In this document: positions 16,858 to 26,943 of the stretch, one piece after another | Position numbering within the stretch: position 1 is the first letter of the stretch | How the letters are laid out: each line of letters opens with the position of its first letter | Source: Ensifer adhaerens | GTDB taxonomy: Bacteria > Pseudomonadota > Alphaproteobacteria > Rhizobiales > Rhizobiaceae | Reading direction: 5' to 3' | Length of the DNA stretch: 64,000 nt | Assembly (NCBI GenBank): GCA_900215285.1 | Contig: OCMG01000004.1 | Span: 1,173,501 to 1,237,500, forward strand | Position numbers and translations under genes: made by a program | Notes under the pieces: model-generated | The model's input: the letters and a program-made list of their open reading frames with translations, nothing else | Told to the model about the DNA's origin: nothing | Database searches by the model: none

Positions 16858-17463
16858 TTGTCCGATACCGAATTCGCGCCCGAAGCGCGTCTGATCACCG
16901 AAACGGGTCTTGACCTGCGCATCGCGCAGATGATCGAGCCGCTGCTTCAGTCCATGGGCTACAATCTGGTGCGCGTTCGCCTCTCCGGGCAGAACGGCCT
17001 GACGCTGCAGATCATGGCCGAACGTTTCGACGGCACGATGACCGTCGAGGATTGCGAACAGGTCTCCATGGCCGTTTCGCCGGTTCTCGATGTGGAAGAT
17101 CCGATCGACAAGGCGTATCATCTGGAAGTGTCCTCGCCCGGCATCGACCGGCCGCTGGTGCGCAAGTCCGATTTCGAGAAGTGGGTCGGCCATCTGCTGA
17201 AATGCGAGACCTCGGTTCTCGTCGACAACCGCAAGCGCTTTCGCGGCAAGCTGGTTTCGGCAAACGACAGGGGTTTCACCGTCGAGCGCGACCAGCCGGG
17301 TTATGGCGAGGAGCTGACGGTCGAGATCCCCTATTCGGCGCTGTCCGAAGCGCGGCTGATCCTGACCGACGACCTGATCCGCGATGCGCTGAAGGCCGAC
17401 AAGGATGCAAAGGCTGCCGCCCGCGAGGCCGCCAACGAGAATGAAGAACCCCAAGACGATTGA
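16858..17463 (+). CDS. rimP: Ribosome maturation factor RimP
   Basis: Assembly factor for the 30S subunit, 201 residues. It shows the N-terminal domain with ALPHA-type stretch [20 protein letters not shown], the [10 protein letters not shown] signature at about residue 96, and a C-terminal SH3-like domain ([17 protein letters not shown]), with a charged tail. The start is TTG, with GGGAAAACGG upstream. It is the first gene of the conserved rimP-nusA-ylxR-infB block; a terminator-like hairpin precedes it. Confidence 0.96.
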   Translation: MSDTEFAPEARLITETGLDLRIAQMIEPLLQSMGYNLVRVRLSGQNGLTLQIMAERFDGTMTVEDCEQVSMAVSPVLDVEDPIDKAYHLEVSSPGIDRPLVRKSDFEKWVGHLLKCETSVLVDNRKRFRGKLVSANDRGFTVERDQPGYGEELTVEIPYSALSEARLILTDDLIRDALKADKDAKAAAREAANENEEPQDD

Positions 17464-17511
17464 CCGCCGGGCCAGACATGATGCCCCGGTCCTCAAATGG
17501 AGACGAATGAA

Positions 17512-19125
17512 ATGGCAGTGAGTGCGAACCGGCTTGAGCTTCTGCAGATCGCGGATGCTGTTGCGCGCGAAAAGGTCATCGACCGCGAGATCGTTCTGGC
17601 CGCCATGGCCGATGCGATCCAGAAGGCGGCCCGCTCCCGTTACGGCACGGAATCGAACATTCAGGCCGACATCAACCCGAAGACCGGCGAAATCCGCCTG
17701 CAGCGTCTTCTCGAAGTGGTCGAGAAGGTCGAGGATTACTCGACCCAGATCGCGCTGGAACTCGCCCGCGACCGCAATGTCGATGCCAAGATCGGCGACT
17801 ATATTGCCGACCCGCTGCCGCCGATGGATTTCGGCCGCATCGCCGCCCAGTCGGCCAAGCAGGTCATCGTGCAGAAGGTGCGTGAAGCCGAGCGTGACCG
17901 TCAGTTCGACGAATTCAAGGATCGCATCGGCGAGATCGTCAACGGCACCGTCAAGCGCGTCGAATATGGCAACGTCATCGTCGATCTCGGCCGTGGCGAG
18001 GGCATCATCCGCCGCGACGAGATGATCCCGCGCGAAACCATGCGTTACGGCGACCGCGTCCGCGCCTATGTTTACGACGTGCGCCGCGAACAGCGTGGCC
18101 CGCAGATCTTCCTGTCGCGCACGCATCCGCAGTTCATGGTCAAGCTCTTCACCATGGAAGTGCCGGAAATCTATGATGGCATCATCCAGATCAAGTCGGT
18201 TGCCCGCGATCCGGGCTCGCGCGCCAAGATCGCCGTCATCTCGAACGACTCGTCGATCGATCCGGTCGGCGCCTGCGTCGGTATGCGCGGTTCGCGCGTT
18301 CAGGCCGTTGTCGGCGAACTGCAGGGCGAAAAGATCGACATCATTCCGTGGTCGCCGGATCCGGCGTCCTTCATCGTCAATGCGCTGCAGCCGGCGGAAG
18401 TCGCCAAGGTCGTGCTGGACGAGGATGCAGAGCGCATCGAAGTCGTGGTTCCGGACGAGCATCTGTCGCTCGCCATCGGTCGCCGCGGTCAGAACGTGCG
18501 TCTGGCTTCTCAGCTCACGGGTTGGGACATCGACATCATGACGGAGCAGGAAGAGTCCGAGCGTCGCCAGAAGGAATTCAACGAACGCTCCAAGCTGTTC
18601 ATGGATGCCCTCGACGTCGACGAAATGGTCGGTCAGGTTCTCGCTTCCGAAGGCTTCGCCCAGATCGAGGAAGTGGCTTACGTCGATCTCGATGAAATCG
18701 CCTCCATCGACGGTTTCGATGAAGAAACGGCTCAGGAAATCCAGAACCGCGCCCGCGACTATCTGGAGCGCCTCGATGCCGAACTCGACGAAGAGCGCAA
18801 GACGCTCGGCGTGTCCGACGAACTGCTCTCCATTGACGGCATGACCCGCAAGATGCTGGTCGCGCTCGGCAAGGACGGCATCAAGACGATGGAAGACTTC
18901 GCAGGCTGCGCCGCGGACGATCTCATCGGCTGGTCGGAACGCAAGAATGGCGAGACGAAGAAGTTCCCGGGCCTGTTCTCCGACATGGAGATCTCGCGCA
19001 CCGAAGCCGAAGCCATGATCGTTCAGGCCCGTCTCGCGGCCGGCTGGATCACGGAAGCTGATCTGGCTGCCGAAGGCGACGCAGACGCGCTGGAAGACGC
19101 AGGCGATGCGGAGCAGGACGCCTGA
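17512..19125 (+). CDS. nusA: Transcription termination/antitermination factor NusA
   Basis: A 537-residue RNA-polymerase-binding factor controlling pausing, termination and antitermination. Domains in order: N-terminal NusA domain (about 5-125), S1 (130-200, GTVKRVEYGNVIVDLGRGEG), two KH domains (about 200-345, including VGACVGMRGSRVQAVV and LAIGRRGQNVRLAS), then acidic C-terminal repeats (about 370-510). The ATG at 17512 follows GGAGA by 8 nt; an in-frame ATG 15 bp upstream is less well placed. Confidence 0.97.
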   Translation: MAVSANRLELLQIADAVAREKVIDREIVLAAMADAIQKAARSRYGTESNIQADINPKTGEIRLQRLLEVVEKVEDYSTQIALELARDRNVDAKIGDYIADPLPPMDFGRIAAQSAKQVIVQKVREAERDRQFDEFKDRIGEIVNGTVKRVEYGNVIVDLGRGEGIIRRDEMIPRETMRYGDRVRAYVYDVRREQRGPQIFLSRTHPQFMVKLFTMEVPEIYDGIIQIKSVARDPGSRAKIAVISNDSSIDPVGACVGMRGSRVQAVVGELQGEKIDIIPWSPDPASFIVNALQPAEVAKVVLDEDAERIEVVVPDEHLSLAIGRRGQNVRLASQLTGWDIDIMTEQEESERRQKEFNERSKLFMDALDVDEMVGQVLASEGFAQIEEVAYVDLDEIASIDGFDEETAQEIQNRARDYLERLDAELDEERKTLGVSDELLSIDGMTRKMLVALGKDGIKTMEDFAGCAADDLIGWSERKNGETKKFPGLFSDMEISRTEAEAMIVQARLAAGWITEADLAAEGDADALEDAGDAEQDA

Positions 19126-19156
19126 TCCAGGCGTCTTGGAAGATCAGGGGCCGTTC

Positions 19157-19819
19157 ATGACGGAAGATGAGGACATTTCTGACGTGAACGGCCGCCAATG
19201 TATCGTGACGCGCGAAAGTGGATCGGTCGATGACCTGATCCGCTTCGTGGCGGCGCCTGACGGAACCGTTGTGCCGGATATCAAGCGCAAGCTTCCCGGC
19301 CGCGGCTGTTGGGTGAAGGCTGAACGCGCAGTGCTTGAAAAGGCGATCGCGAAGAACCTTTTCGCCCGCGCGCTCAAGAACAAGGTGACGGTGCCGGATG
19401 GTCTGGCCGATCAGGTCGAGCACCTTCTGGCTGCCGATCTCGCTGGCATGATCAACATGGCGCGCAAGGCCGGCGAATTCGTCTCCGGCTTTGCCAAGGT
19501 CGACAGCGCCGTGCGCTCCGGCAAAGCAATTGCCGTGCTGCATGCCCAGGACGCCGCCGATGATGGCGTGCGAAAAGTCGGCCAGGCACGCAAGGCTTTT
19601 CATATGCTTGCCGAGACGGATGAAGAAATTCCCGCCTACCGGCCGTTTTCTGCCGAAGAAATGGTCAATCTGATGGGCGAGAACGGCTTTATTCACGCAT
19701 GCGTGCTTGCAGGAAAGGCCGGAGAGGGTGTAGTGAAGCGCGCAAGACTGCTTGAGCGCTTTCAAAGCCTCGGCAATGCAAGGGAGAAGGGTTCAGGTGC
19801 CCTGATGAACAAGTGTTGA
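19157..19819 (+). CDS. YlxR-family RNA-binding protein fused to an L7Ae-like domain
   Basis: A 220-residue protein between nusA and infB. The N-terminal YlxR/DUF448 part reads GRQCIVTRESGSVDDLIRFV and LPGRGCWVKAER. The middle part (DLAGMINMARKAGEFVSGF...) resembles L7Ae/YbxF-like RNA-binding domains, a fusion common in alphaproteobacteria. The classic YlxR motif has CxxC; here the second Cys is Thr, so a metal-binding role is unlikely. It probably serves translation or transcription coupling, but its exact role is not established. Confidence 0.88.
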   Translation: MTEDEDISDVNGRQCIVTRESGSVDDLIRFVAAPDGTVVPDIKRKLPGRGCWVKAERAVLEKAIAKNLFARALKNKVTVPDGLADQVEHLLAADLAGMINMARKAGEFVSGFAKVDSAVRSGKAIAVLHAQDAADDGVRKVGQARKAFHMLAETDEEIPAYRPFSAEEMVNLMGENGFIHACVLAGKAGEGVVKRARLLERFQSLGNAREKGSGALMNKC

Positions 19820-19921
19820 AAGTCCCGGCTCTCGCCGGTTTGCAAATCTCATTATTGAACGATTGAACGACCGGATCGGTAGAGACGATTCCGTATCCGG
19901 TCCCTGAGGAACTGGAACGGA

Positions 19922-22588
19922 ATGACAGACAACAACGACGACAAGACCGGCATGGCTGGCAAGAAGACGCTTACCCTGAAGCCCTCCGGCTTCAGCCAGG
20001 GGACCGTCCGCCAGGACATGGGTCGGGGTCGCACCAAGGCGGTCGTGGTCGAAACGCGCAAGCGTCGCATCAACCGCCCCGAAGACGAAAAAGTAATAAC
20101 ACCCGTACAGCAGACGCAGCCGGCCCCCGCGCCGCGCCAGCCGGAATCGCAGACGCGCACCCAGCAGCCGGTGGCCCCGCCGCCGCAGGCTCGCCCGCGT
20201 CCCGTCACCGTGCTGAACGATCTCTCCGCCGGCGAGATGGAAGCGCGTCGCCGCGCGCTCGCCGAAGCACAGATTCGCGATGCGGAAGAAGCCAAGCAGC
20301 GCGCCGAACAGGAAGCCCGCCGCAAGGCCGAGGAGGCCGAGCGCCTTGAACGCGAGCGTATCGAGGCGGAAGCCCGGGCTCGCGAAGAAGCGCTCAAGCC
20401 CAAGGTTGAGGAGCCCGTCGTCGATGCCGAAGAAGCCCCCGCACCCGTTGCCGCCGCTCCGCGCGCCGCACAGCCGGCCGGTGGTGTCCAAGTGCGCCGT
20501 CCGGCGCAGCCCGATGCCACTGCTCCCCGTCCCGATGCCCGCGCACCCGTGCCGGCAGCCGGTGCACCGCGTGGCCGCCGCGGCGCCGACGACGAAGAGG
20601 AAGACCGTGGTGGCGCCCGTCCCGGTGCTCCGCGCGGTAAGGTCGCAGGTCCGGCTCCGGCCAAGGTTCCGGCCCGTCCGAAGGCTGACGATGGCCGCCG
20701 CCAGGGCAAGCTGTCGCTGAACACGGCGCTTGACGAAGACGGTTCGCAGCGTGGCCGCTCGATGGCGGCCATGCGCCGCCGCCAGGAGAAGTTCCGCCGC
20801 AGCCAGATGCAGGAAACGCGTGAAAAGGTCATGCGCGAAGTCATCCTGCCGGAAACGATCACCATTCAGGAACTGTCGCAGCGCATGTCCGAACGCGCGG
20901 TCGACGTGATCAAGTACCTGATGAAGGAAGGCCAGATGATGAAGCCGGGCGACGTCATCGACGCCGACCTTGCCGAACTCATCGCGTCGGAATTCGGCCA
21001 CACCGTCAAGCGCGTCTCGGAATCGGACGTTGAAACCGGCATTTTCAATGTCGAGGACAACGAAGCTGCGATGAAGCCGCGTCCGCCGGTCGTGACCATC
21101 ATGGGTCACGTCGACCACGGCAAGACCTCGCTGCTCGACGCCATCCGCAATGCCAACGTGGTCAGCGGCGAAGCCGGCGGCATCACGCAGCATATTGGCG
21201 CCTATCAGGTCGAGCATAACGGCCAGAAGATCACATTCATCGACACGCCCGGCCACGCCGCCTTCACGGCCATGCGTGCCCGTGGTGCGCAGGCCACCGA
21301 TATCGCGATCCTCGTGGTTGCCGCTGACGACAGCGTCATGCCGCAGACGATCGAATCGATCAACCACGCCAAGGCGGCCGGCGTTCCGATCATCGTGGCG
21401 ATCAACAAGATCGACAAGCACGAGGCAAAGCCCGAAAAGGTCCGCCAGCAGCTGCTGCAGCACGAAGTCTTCGTCGAATCGCTCGGCGGTGAAGTGCTCG
21501 ACGTCGAAGTGTCGGCCAAGAACAAGATCAACCTCGACAAGCTGCTCGAGGCGATCCTGCTCCAGGCCGAAATCCTCGACCTCAAGGCCGATCCGGAGCG
21601 TACCGCAGAAGGCAGCGTCATCGAAGCCCAGCTCGACCGCGGCCGTGGTTCGGTCGCGACCGTTCTGGTCCAGAAGGGCACGCTGCGTCCTGGCCAGATC
21701 ATCGTGGCCGGCGATCAGTGGGGCCGCGTCCGCGCGCTCGTCAACGATCGCGGCGAACATGTGAAGGAAGCGGGTCCTGCCATGCCGGTGGAAATCCTCG
21801 GCCTTCAGGGCACGCCGCAGGCCGGTGACCGTTTCGCGGTCGTCGAAAATGAAAGCCGCGCCCGCGAAATCTCCGAATATCGCCAGCGTCTCGCTCGCGA
21901 TCTGGCGGTTGCACGCCATGCCGGTTCGCGCGGTTCGCTCGAACAGATGATGAGCCAGCTCCAGACCTCCGGTCTCAAGGAGTTCCCGCTGGTCATCAAG
22001 GGCGACGTGCAGGGCTCGATCGAAGCCATTGCCGGCGCGCTCGAAAAGCTCGGAACGGACGAAGTGCGTGCGCGCATCGTCCACTCGGGTGCCGGTGCGA
22101 TCACGGAATCGGATATCTCGCTCGCCGAAGCCTCGAACGCCGCCATCATCGGCTTCAACGTTCGCGCCAACCCGCAGGCCCGCGATGCGGCCGAACGGGC
22201 GGGTATCGAAATCCGCTACTACAACATCATCTACGATCTGACGGATGACGTGAAGGCGGCCATGTCCGGTCTTCTGTCGCCGGAACGTCGCGAGACCTTC
22301 CTGGGCAATGCCGAGATCCTCGAAGTCTTCAACATCACGAAGGTTGGCAAGGTTGCCGGTTGCCGTGTCGTCGAAGGCAAGGTCGAGCGTGGGGCAGGCG
22401 TCCGCCTGCTGCGCGACAACATCGTCATCCACGAAGGTAAGCTCAAGACGCTCAAGCGCTTCAAGGACGAAGTCGCCGAAGTGCCGATGGGTCAGGAATG
22501 CGGTATGGCCTTCGAGAATTACGAAGACATCCGCGCCGGCGACGTCATCGAATGCTTCCGCGTCGAGCATATCACGCGCTCGCTCTGA
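19922..22588 (+). CDS. infB: Translation initiation factor IF-2
   Basis: An 888-residue GTPase that places initiator tRNA on the 30S subunit. The N-terminal 290 residues are a variable, charged and proline-rich region with a coiled-coil stretch ([20 protein letters not shown]). The G domain begins near residue 390 with the P-loop [11 protein letters not shown], then [15 protein letters not shown] and [10 protein letters not shown], followed by domains II-IV. An internal start for a shorter IF-2 form is possible but not evident. It is followed by a strong terminator. Confidence 0.98.
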   Translation: MTDNNDDKTGMAGKKTLTLKPSGFSQGTVRQDMGRGRTKAVVVETRKRRINRPEDEKVITPVQQTQPAPAPRQPESQTRTQQPVAPPPQARPRPVTVLNDLSAGEMEARRRALAEAQIRDAEEAKQRAEQEARRKAEEAERLERERIEAEARAREEALKPKVEEPVVDAEEAPAPVAAAPRAAQPAGGVQVRRPAQPDATAPRPDARAPVPAAGAPRGRRGADDEEEDRGGARPGAPRGKVAGPAPAKVPARPKADDGRRQGKLSLNTALDEDGSQRGRSMAAMRRRQEKFRRSQMQETREKVMREVILPETITIQELSQRMSERAVDVIKYLMKEGQMMKPGDVIDADLAELIASEFGHTVKRVSESDVETGIFNVEDNEAAMKPRPPVVTIMGHVDHGKTSLLDAIRNANVVSGEAGGITQHIGAYQVEHNGQKITFIDTPGHAAFTAMRARGAQATDIAILVVAADDSVMPQTIESINHAKAAGVPIIVAINKIDKHEAKPEKVRQQLLQHEVFVESLGGEVLDVEVSAKNKINLDKLLEAILLQAEILDLKADPERTAEGSVIEAQLDRGRGSVATVLVQKGTLRPGQIIVAGDQWGRVRALVNDRGEHVKEAGPAMPVEILGLQGTPQAGDRFAVVENESRAREISEYRQRLARDLAVARHAGSRGSLEQMMSQLQTSGLKEFPLVIKGDVQGSIEAIAGALEKLGTDEVRARIVHSGAGAITESDISLAEASNAAIIGFNVRANPQARDAAERAGIEIRYYNIIYDLTDDVKAAMSGLLSPERRETFLGNAEILEVFNITKVGKVAGCRVVEGKVERGAGVRLLRDNIVIHEGKLKTLKRFKDEVAEVPMGQECGMAFENYEDIRAGDVIECFRVEHITRSL

Positions 22589-22610
22589 TCAGACATTGCG
22601 TTTCATCTGG

Positions 22611-22637
22611 AAAATGGCGGCTTCGGCCGCCATTTTT
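22611..22637 (+). terminator. Rho-independent terminator after infB
   Basis: AAAATGGCGGC-TTCG-GCCGCCATTTT, an 11-bp stem with a UUCG tetraloop followed by T residues (TGTTTTG). It lies 22 bp after the infB stop and separates infB from the downstream YcxB-like gene and rbfA. Confidence 0.9.
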
Positions 22638-22718
22638 GTTTTGTGTCTAACGCGCATTCGTGATTCTGCGTTGGACATGAGCGCGCTATAAGAGCGACGA
22701 CATATCCGGAAGGAAGAG

Positions 22719-23414
22719 ATGAACCCGTTTGGCGCCCGCATCACGCAATTGAGTTTCAAGCGCCTGTCGGAAGAGCATGCGGACCTGATGCTGCGCGCGG
22801 GCAAGCTTTTCCTGCAATCGCGTTCGCGGCGCAGGCCGGTTCCCTATCTCATCGGGGCAGTCGTTTTCGGCATTGTCTGCGGTGTCGGGATCGAGGCCTT
22901 CCGGCAGTTCGTGCTCGCACCCCATTTTGGGATTGCCACCCTGCCGACCATCCAGGTCGTGGCCTTCGAGATGCTGCCCGTTATGCTGGCGATCGGTGCG
23001 GGTGCGGTGATCCAGCGCGAGATCGTTCGACGCGGGCGGCGCAAGCGGCTCATTGCGTCGCTGGCTGAAAATGTCATGATCGACGTCGATATCTACGAGC
23101 GCGGCATGGAAACGAGCATTGGCGGCGTTTTCAGCTATTGCAGCTGGCCGGCCTTTCTCGATGTCCGGCAGGAAAAGAACGCGATCACCTTTTTTCGCGA
23201 TGACGCGCTGTTTTCCATACCTGCCCGCGCGTTCAAGGATCGCAAGGAATTCGAGCTTCGAGGGCAGGAGATCGTCGATCTATGGAGACGGGCGAAAGCG
23301 GCAGCTCGACCGGAGGCGGCCCGCACCGAGCCCGCCCGCAGGGAGCCGTCGCGTGGGGAGCCCGTGCGCAAGGACCCGCCGCCCCTTGACCTTGGGGGCG
23401 AAACGAGGCATTGA
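22719..23414 (+). CDS. Membrane protein with a YcxB-like C-terminal domain
   Basis: A 231-residue protein with two predicted membrane helices (about 44-64 and 80-100), separated by a short loop, then a cytoplasmic YcxB-like domain (DVDIYERGMETSIGGVFSYC, SWPAFLDVRQEKNAITFF, FSIPARAFKD). The last 40 residues are a charged Arg/Pro/Glu-rich tail with tandem AR-TEPARREPSRGEPVRKDP units. The function is unknown. It lies inside the translation block between infB and rbfA, but behind the infB terminator, so it has its own promoter. Confidence 0.8.
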   Translation: MNPFGARITQLSFKRLSEEHADLMLRAGKLFLQSRSRRRPVPYLIGAVVFGIVCGVGIEAFRQFVLAPHFGIATLPTIQVVAFEMLPVMLAIGAGAVIQREIVRRGRRKRLIASLAENVMIDVDIYERGMETSIGGVFSYCSWPAFLDVRQEKNAITFFRDDALFSIPARAFKDRKEFELRGQEIVDLWRRAKAAARPEAARTEPARREPSRGEPVRKDPPPLDLGGETRH

Positions 23415-23497
23415 GGCGCCTCTTTGAAATTCCCCGGGTTCGAACCCCGAATTTGCCGCGCTGAGCGGCCTCACGAGCATACAAGACAGAAAGACAG

Positions 23498-23899
23498 ATG
23501 AAAAAACCGACTTCATCGGCTCCCTCGCAGCGCATGCTGCGTGTCGGCGAGCAGGTTCGCGCCGCCATTACCCAGGTGCTCCAGCGCGGCGACGTCCGCG
23601 ATCCGCTGATCGAGAAGACCGTGATCTCGATTTCGGAAGTGCGCATGTCGCCCGATCTCAAGATCGCCACGGCCTTCGTCACCCCGCTCGGCGCGACCGA
23701 TCACGACGAGACGGTGGCTGCGCTGAACCGCAATGCCAAGTTCATCCGCGGCCGGCTGGGCAATGCGCTCCGGCAGATGAAATACATGCCGGAGCTGCGA
23801 TTCCGCGACGACACCAGCTTCGACAATTACCAGAAGATCGACGAGCTTCTCCGCTCGCCGGAGGTTGCCCGCGATCTCGACGCAGACACGGAAGAATAA
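23498..23899 (+). CDS. rbfA: 30S ribosome-binding factor RbfA
   Basis: A 133-residue KH-like 16S rRNA maturation factor acting on the 5' helix of 16S rRNA. It shows [19 protein letters not shown] at the N-terminus, [18 protein letters not shown] in the middle strand and [21 protein letters not shown] near the end (given in part), all family hallmarks. truB begins 6 bp after its stop, so the two genes are cotranscribed. Confidence 0.97.
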   Translation: MKKPTSSAPSQRMLRVGEQVRAAITQVLQRGDVRDPLIEKTVISISEVRMSPDLKIATAFVTPLGATDHDETVAALNRNAKFIRGRLGNALRQMKYMPELRFRDDTSFDNYQKIDELLRSPEVARDLDADTEE

Positions 23900-23905
23900 G
23901 CAGAC

Positions 23906-24838
23906 ATGTCCAAACCGCGTAAACCGAAAGGCCGCCCGGTCTCGGGCTGGCTCGTCCTCGACAAGCCGTTCGATTTCGGCTCCACGGAAGCCGTTTCCAA
24001 GGTGAAGTGGCTCTACAAGGCACAGAAGGCGGGACACGCCGGCACGCTGGATCCGCTCGCCTCCGGCATGCTTCCGATCGCGCTCGGCGACGCCACCAAG
24101 ACCGTGCCTTACGTCATGGACGGCCGCAAGATCTATGAATTCACCGTCGCCTGGGGCGAGGAGCGCAATACGGACGATCTGGAAGGCGAGCCGACCCAGA
24201 CCTCAGACAAGCGCCCGTCGGAAGAAGAGATCCGCGCGCTGCTGCCGAAATATACCGGCGTGATCGAGCAAGTGCCGCCGCAGTTCTCGGCGATCAAGAT
24301 TGCCGGCGAGCGGGCCTATGACATGGCGCGCGAAGGCGAGGCCGTCGAGATTCCGGCCCGCGAGGTGGAAATCCATCGCCTGACGCTGCTCAAGGCCGAG
24401 AAGGATCAGGCGCATTTCGAAGTCGAATGCGGCAAGGGCACCTATGTCCGTTCGCTCGCCCGCGACATGGGCCGCGATCTCGGCTGCTACGGCCATATTG
24501 CCGGTCTGCGCCGGACGCTGGTTGCGCCGTTCGGCGAGGAGCGTCTAGTGCCGCTGGAAAAGCTCGTGGCGCTGGAAGAGATCGAGGATGCAGACGAGCG
24601 TCTGGCCGCGCTCGATGCTTTCCTGATCCCGCCGGTCGAGGCGCTGACCAGTCTGCCGCATGTGCGCGTCAGCGACGACCAGGTTCGGCGTCTGCGCGCC
24701 GGCAACCCGGTGATCCTGCGCGGACGCGATGCGCCGCTGCCGACGCCCGAGGCCTATGCGACGTCAATTTCGGGTGATCTTGTCGCCATCGGCGCGGTGG
24801 AGGAGGGGGAGTTCCGCCCGAAACGCGTCTTCGGCTGA
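23906..24838 (+). CDS. truB: tRNA pseudouridine(55) synthase
   Basis: A 310-residue enzyme that makes pseudouridine 55 in the T-loop of tRNAs. The catalytic motif is [15 protein letters not shown], with the active Asp at about residue 50. Other family marks are [14 protein letters not shown] at the N-terminus, [17 protein letters not shown] and [16 protein letters not shown], and the C-terminal extension [11 protein letters not shown]. It is the last gene of the rbfA-truB unit and is followed by a strong bidirectional terminator. Confidence 0.97.
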   Translation: MSKPRKPKGRPVSGWLVLDKPFDFGSTEAVSKVKWLYKAQKAGHAGTLDPLASGMLPIALGDATKTVPYVMDGRKIYEFTVAWGEERNTDDLEGEPTQTSDKRPSEEEIRALLPKYTGVIEQVPPQFSAIKIAGERAYDMAREGEAVEIPAREVEIHRLTLLKAEKDQAHFEVECGKGTYVRSLARDMGRDLGCYGHIAGLRRTLVAPFGEERLVPLEKLVALEEIEDADERLAALDAFLIPPVEALTSLPHVRVSDDQVRRLRAGNPVILRGRDAPLPTPEAYATSISGDLVAIGAVEEGEFRPKRVFG

Positions 24839-24865
24839 CCACCCTTTTCATCGGACCAAAAAAGA

Positions 24866-24891
24866 GGCTGCCGCAAGCGATTGCGGCAGCC
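24866..24891. terminator. Bidirectional terminator between truB and the symporter gene
   Basis: GGCTGCCGCAA-GCGA-TTGCGGCAGCC, a perfect 11-bp stem between two convergent genes. AAAAAAGA precedes it, which gives a U-tract for the minus-strand transcript; CTTTG follows for the plus strand. Confidence 0.9.
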
Positions 24892-24916
24892 TTTGCCGTT
24901 CCAGGAGCCTGTCGGA

Positions 24917-26443
24917 TCAGGCCTTCGCGTCGCGGAAATCCGCGTCCATCAGATTGTCCGACTTGTTGGCCGGCAGGATGAGGGAGAGCACGGTGGCGAC
25001 GATGACATTGGCAAGCACGGCAGTCAGTCCGTTGTAGAGCGGAATGCCGAGGAAGGCCTTGGACACCGGAACCCAGGATGTCGGACCATAGGAGAGGTAG
25101 GTTCCCAGAACCAGGCCGACGAGGAGACCTGTCAGGAGCGCGCCACCCTTGTACCAGCGGGTGTAGAGCCCGAAGATGATGGCCGGGAAGATCTGGATCA
25201 TCCATACGCCGCCGAGCAGTTGCAGATCGAGCGCGAACTGTGTCGGCAGGACGAGGATGACGATCAGGGCGCCGATCTTCACGACCAGCGACATCAGCTT
25301 GGCGAGCGTCGATTCCTCCGACGGCGACATGTTCTGGTTGACGAAGGGTCGCCACAGGTTGCGCGTGAAGGTGTTGGCCGCGCCTATGGACATGACCGCC
25401 GCCGGGACCAGCGCGCCGATGGCGATCGCCGCGAAGGTGAAGCCGACGAACCAGCTGGGGAACATCGCCAGGAACAGTTGCGGGACGGCGTCCTGCGGGT
25501 TCTGAACCTTGATGCCGGCAGCATGGGCCATGTAGCCGAGCATGGCAATCAGCGCCAGAACCAGCGAATAGGCCGGCAGCGAGATCGCGTTGTGTCGGAT
25601 CGCTCTCGGGCCGGAGGCCGAGAGAACGCCGGTCAGCGAATGCGGATACATGAACAGCGCCATGGCCGAACCGATGGCCAGCGTCACGAAGGGCCAGATC
25701 TGCCCCGGCGCCAGCAGGATGCCGCGGGCGACGTTCGGATTGGCCGCCATTTGTGCCGCGAAGTCCTTCTGCGCGCTATCGAAGATTGCGCCATAGCCGC
25801 CGAGCTTGGCCGGGATGATGACGACCGCCGCAATCACGAAGATATAGATCATGATGTCCTTTACGAAGGCGATCATGGCAGGCGCACGCAGGCCGCTGCG
25901 ATAGGTGTAGACGGCGAGGATGAGGAAGGCGATGGTCAGCGGCAGATGGCCGGCGACGCCCTCATGCGGGAAGCCGAGCGCCTGGATGACCTTTTCCATG
26001 CCGACGAGCTGCAGCGCGATATAGGGCATGGTGGCGATGATGCCGGTCAATGCGACCAGGCCTTCGAGCCACTTGTTGCCATAGGCGCCATAGACAAAAT
26101 CGGCACCCGTCAGGTAGCCGCGCTTGTGCGTGGCGTTCCAGAGCCTTGGCATCGTCAGAAAGATGAAGGGATAGATGAGGACGGTGTAGGGTACGGCGAA
26201 GAAGCCGTAGGCGCCCACCGCATAGACGACGGCGGGAACCGCGATCACCGTATAGGCCGTGTAGAGGTCGCCGCCGAGCAGGAACCAGGTGATCCACGAT
26301 CCGAAGCGGCGGCCGCCGAGGCCCCATTCGTGCAGCTCATTGAGGTCTCCCGCCTTCCAGCGCGCGGCGATGAAGCCCATGACGGTCACGAGGACGAAGA
26401 AGATGATGAAGACGGCGGTTGCCGTGATGTTGATCCCGCTCAC
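24917..26443 (-). CDS. Sodium:solute symporter family permease, MctP-like
   Basis: A 508-residue membrane protein with about 13 hydrophobic segments. The N-terminal part, with WGLGGRRFGSWITWFLLGGD and YTAYTVIAVPAVVYAVGAYG, strongly resembles rhizobial MctP, a monocarboxylate permease for lactate, pyruvate and alanine. The start is a GTG whose first bases overlap the stop of the small DUF3311 gene (GTGA). Operation with a DUF3311 partner is typical of this subfamily. The exact substrate range is inferred. Confidence 0.85.
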   Translation of the reverse strand: MSGINITATAVFIIFFVLVTVMGFIAARWKAGDLNELHEWGLGGRRFGSWITWFLLGGDLYTAYTVIAVPAVVYAVGAYGFFAVPYTVLIYPFIFLTMPRLWNATHKRGYLTGADFVYGAYGNKWLEGLVALTGIIATMPYIALQLVGMEKVIQALGFPHEGVAGHLPLTIAFLILAVYTYRSGLRAPAMIAFVKDIMIYIFVIAAVVIIPAKLGGYGAIFDSAQKDFAAQMAANPNVARGILLAPGQIWPFVTLAIGSAMALFMYPHSLTGVLSASGPRAIRHNAISLPAYSLVLALIAMLGYMAHAAGIKVQNPQDAVPQLFLAMFPSWFVGFTFAAIAIGALVPAAVMSIGAANTFTRNLWRPFVNQNMSPSEESTLAKLMSLVVKIGALIVILVLPTQFALDLQLLGGVWMIQIFPAIIFGLYTRWYKGGALLTGLLVGLVLGTYLSYGPTSWVPVSKAFLGIPLYNGLTAVLANVIVATVLSLILPANKSDNLMDADFRDAKA

Positions 26444-26616
26444 AGGTCGTCTCCACCGGTCTTGGCGGCAAGCCAGATGAAAAGGGATGATGCCGGGATG
26501 AGGATCATCAGGAACCAGTAGAAGAACGGAATGCCCAGCAGCATGGGCTCGGATATGTTGTAAAGCCACGTCGCAACGGACGCGACGCAGGGGATGAGCA
26601 GAAGAACGTAACGCAA
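26440..26616 (-). CDS. DUF3311 small membrane protein, symporter partner
   Basis: A 58-residue protein with two membrane helices (LLLIPCVASVATWLYN and PFFYWFLMILIPASSLFIWL) separated by the ISEPMLLGIP turn, the DUF3311 pattern. Such proteins regularly precede SSS-family symporter genes and are thought to be accessory subunits. The start is TTG with GGAGGAG 7-8 nt upstream; an upstream open frame exists but has no supporting signal. It is coupled to the symporter by a 4-bp overlap. Confidence 0.8.
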   Translation of the reverse strand: MRYVLLLIPCVASVATWLYNISEPMLLGIPFFYWFLMILIPASSLFIWLAAKTGGDDL

Positions 26617-26943
26617 GGTCTCTCCTCCATGTTGAACGGTGCAAGCGTTCGATCCGAGGAGAGCGACGCATGCGGCGAAGGGGCATATTGTGGCGGTGGT
26701 GTCGAAAACGGGTCGCTTGCGAGGCCCGGCTTCTCCCAGGACGTGTTGTGCGGCGTGGAAAATGCTTAACAAAACACAAACAAGCACTAAGGGAGCCTTA
26801 GTCTTTTTTCAAGCGGGTTGTTGGGCCGAATCTGCGATGAAAACGGGCCGCGCCGAGAGGGTGCCGGTTTCCGGGTGACAGCGTCCTCGACCTCCGCTAT
26901 CGCTTGCTGCCGCCGTTCCTTTGCCCATCCGTGAGTCACCGTC
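26617..26943. other. Divergent intergenic region with a stand-alone hairpin
   Basis: This 327-bp stretch separates the DUF3311 gene from the MFS gene. It must hold both promoters. The only clear element is ACTAAGG-GAG-CCTTAGT at 26786-26802, followed by CTTTTTTC on the plus strand and a T-rich run on the minus strand. No gene ends here on either strand, so the hairpin may end a short RNA or attenuate one of the flanking transcripts. I see no convincing coding frame. Confidence 0.5.
26786..26809 (+). terminator. Stand-alone intrinsic terminator
   Basis: A 7-bp stem (ACTAAGG/CCTTAGT) with a GAG loop followed by CTTTTTT. No plus-strand gene lies upstream within this gap; it sits 135 bp before the MFS start. 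It could end an unannotated small RNA or act as a leader attenuator. Confidence 0.6.

Noticed and set aside
16837..18462. A 541-codon open frame antisense to rimP and nusA
   Set aside because: It spans two genes and their spacer on the opposite strand and has no recognisable domain.
19793..22570. A 925-codon open frame antisense to infB
   Set aside because: It is the mirror of a well-conserved GTPase gene in high-GC DNA. No ribosome site or recognisable domain is seen.
23435..23456. A tRNA T-arm-like sequence (CCGGGTTCGAACCCCGA) between the YcxB-like gene and rbfA
   Set aside because: No acceptor, D or anticodon arm precedes it and no CCA follows, so it is neither a tRNA nor a convincing attachment-site relic; no integrase is nearby.
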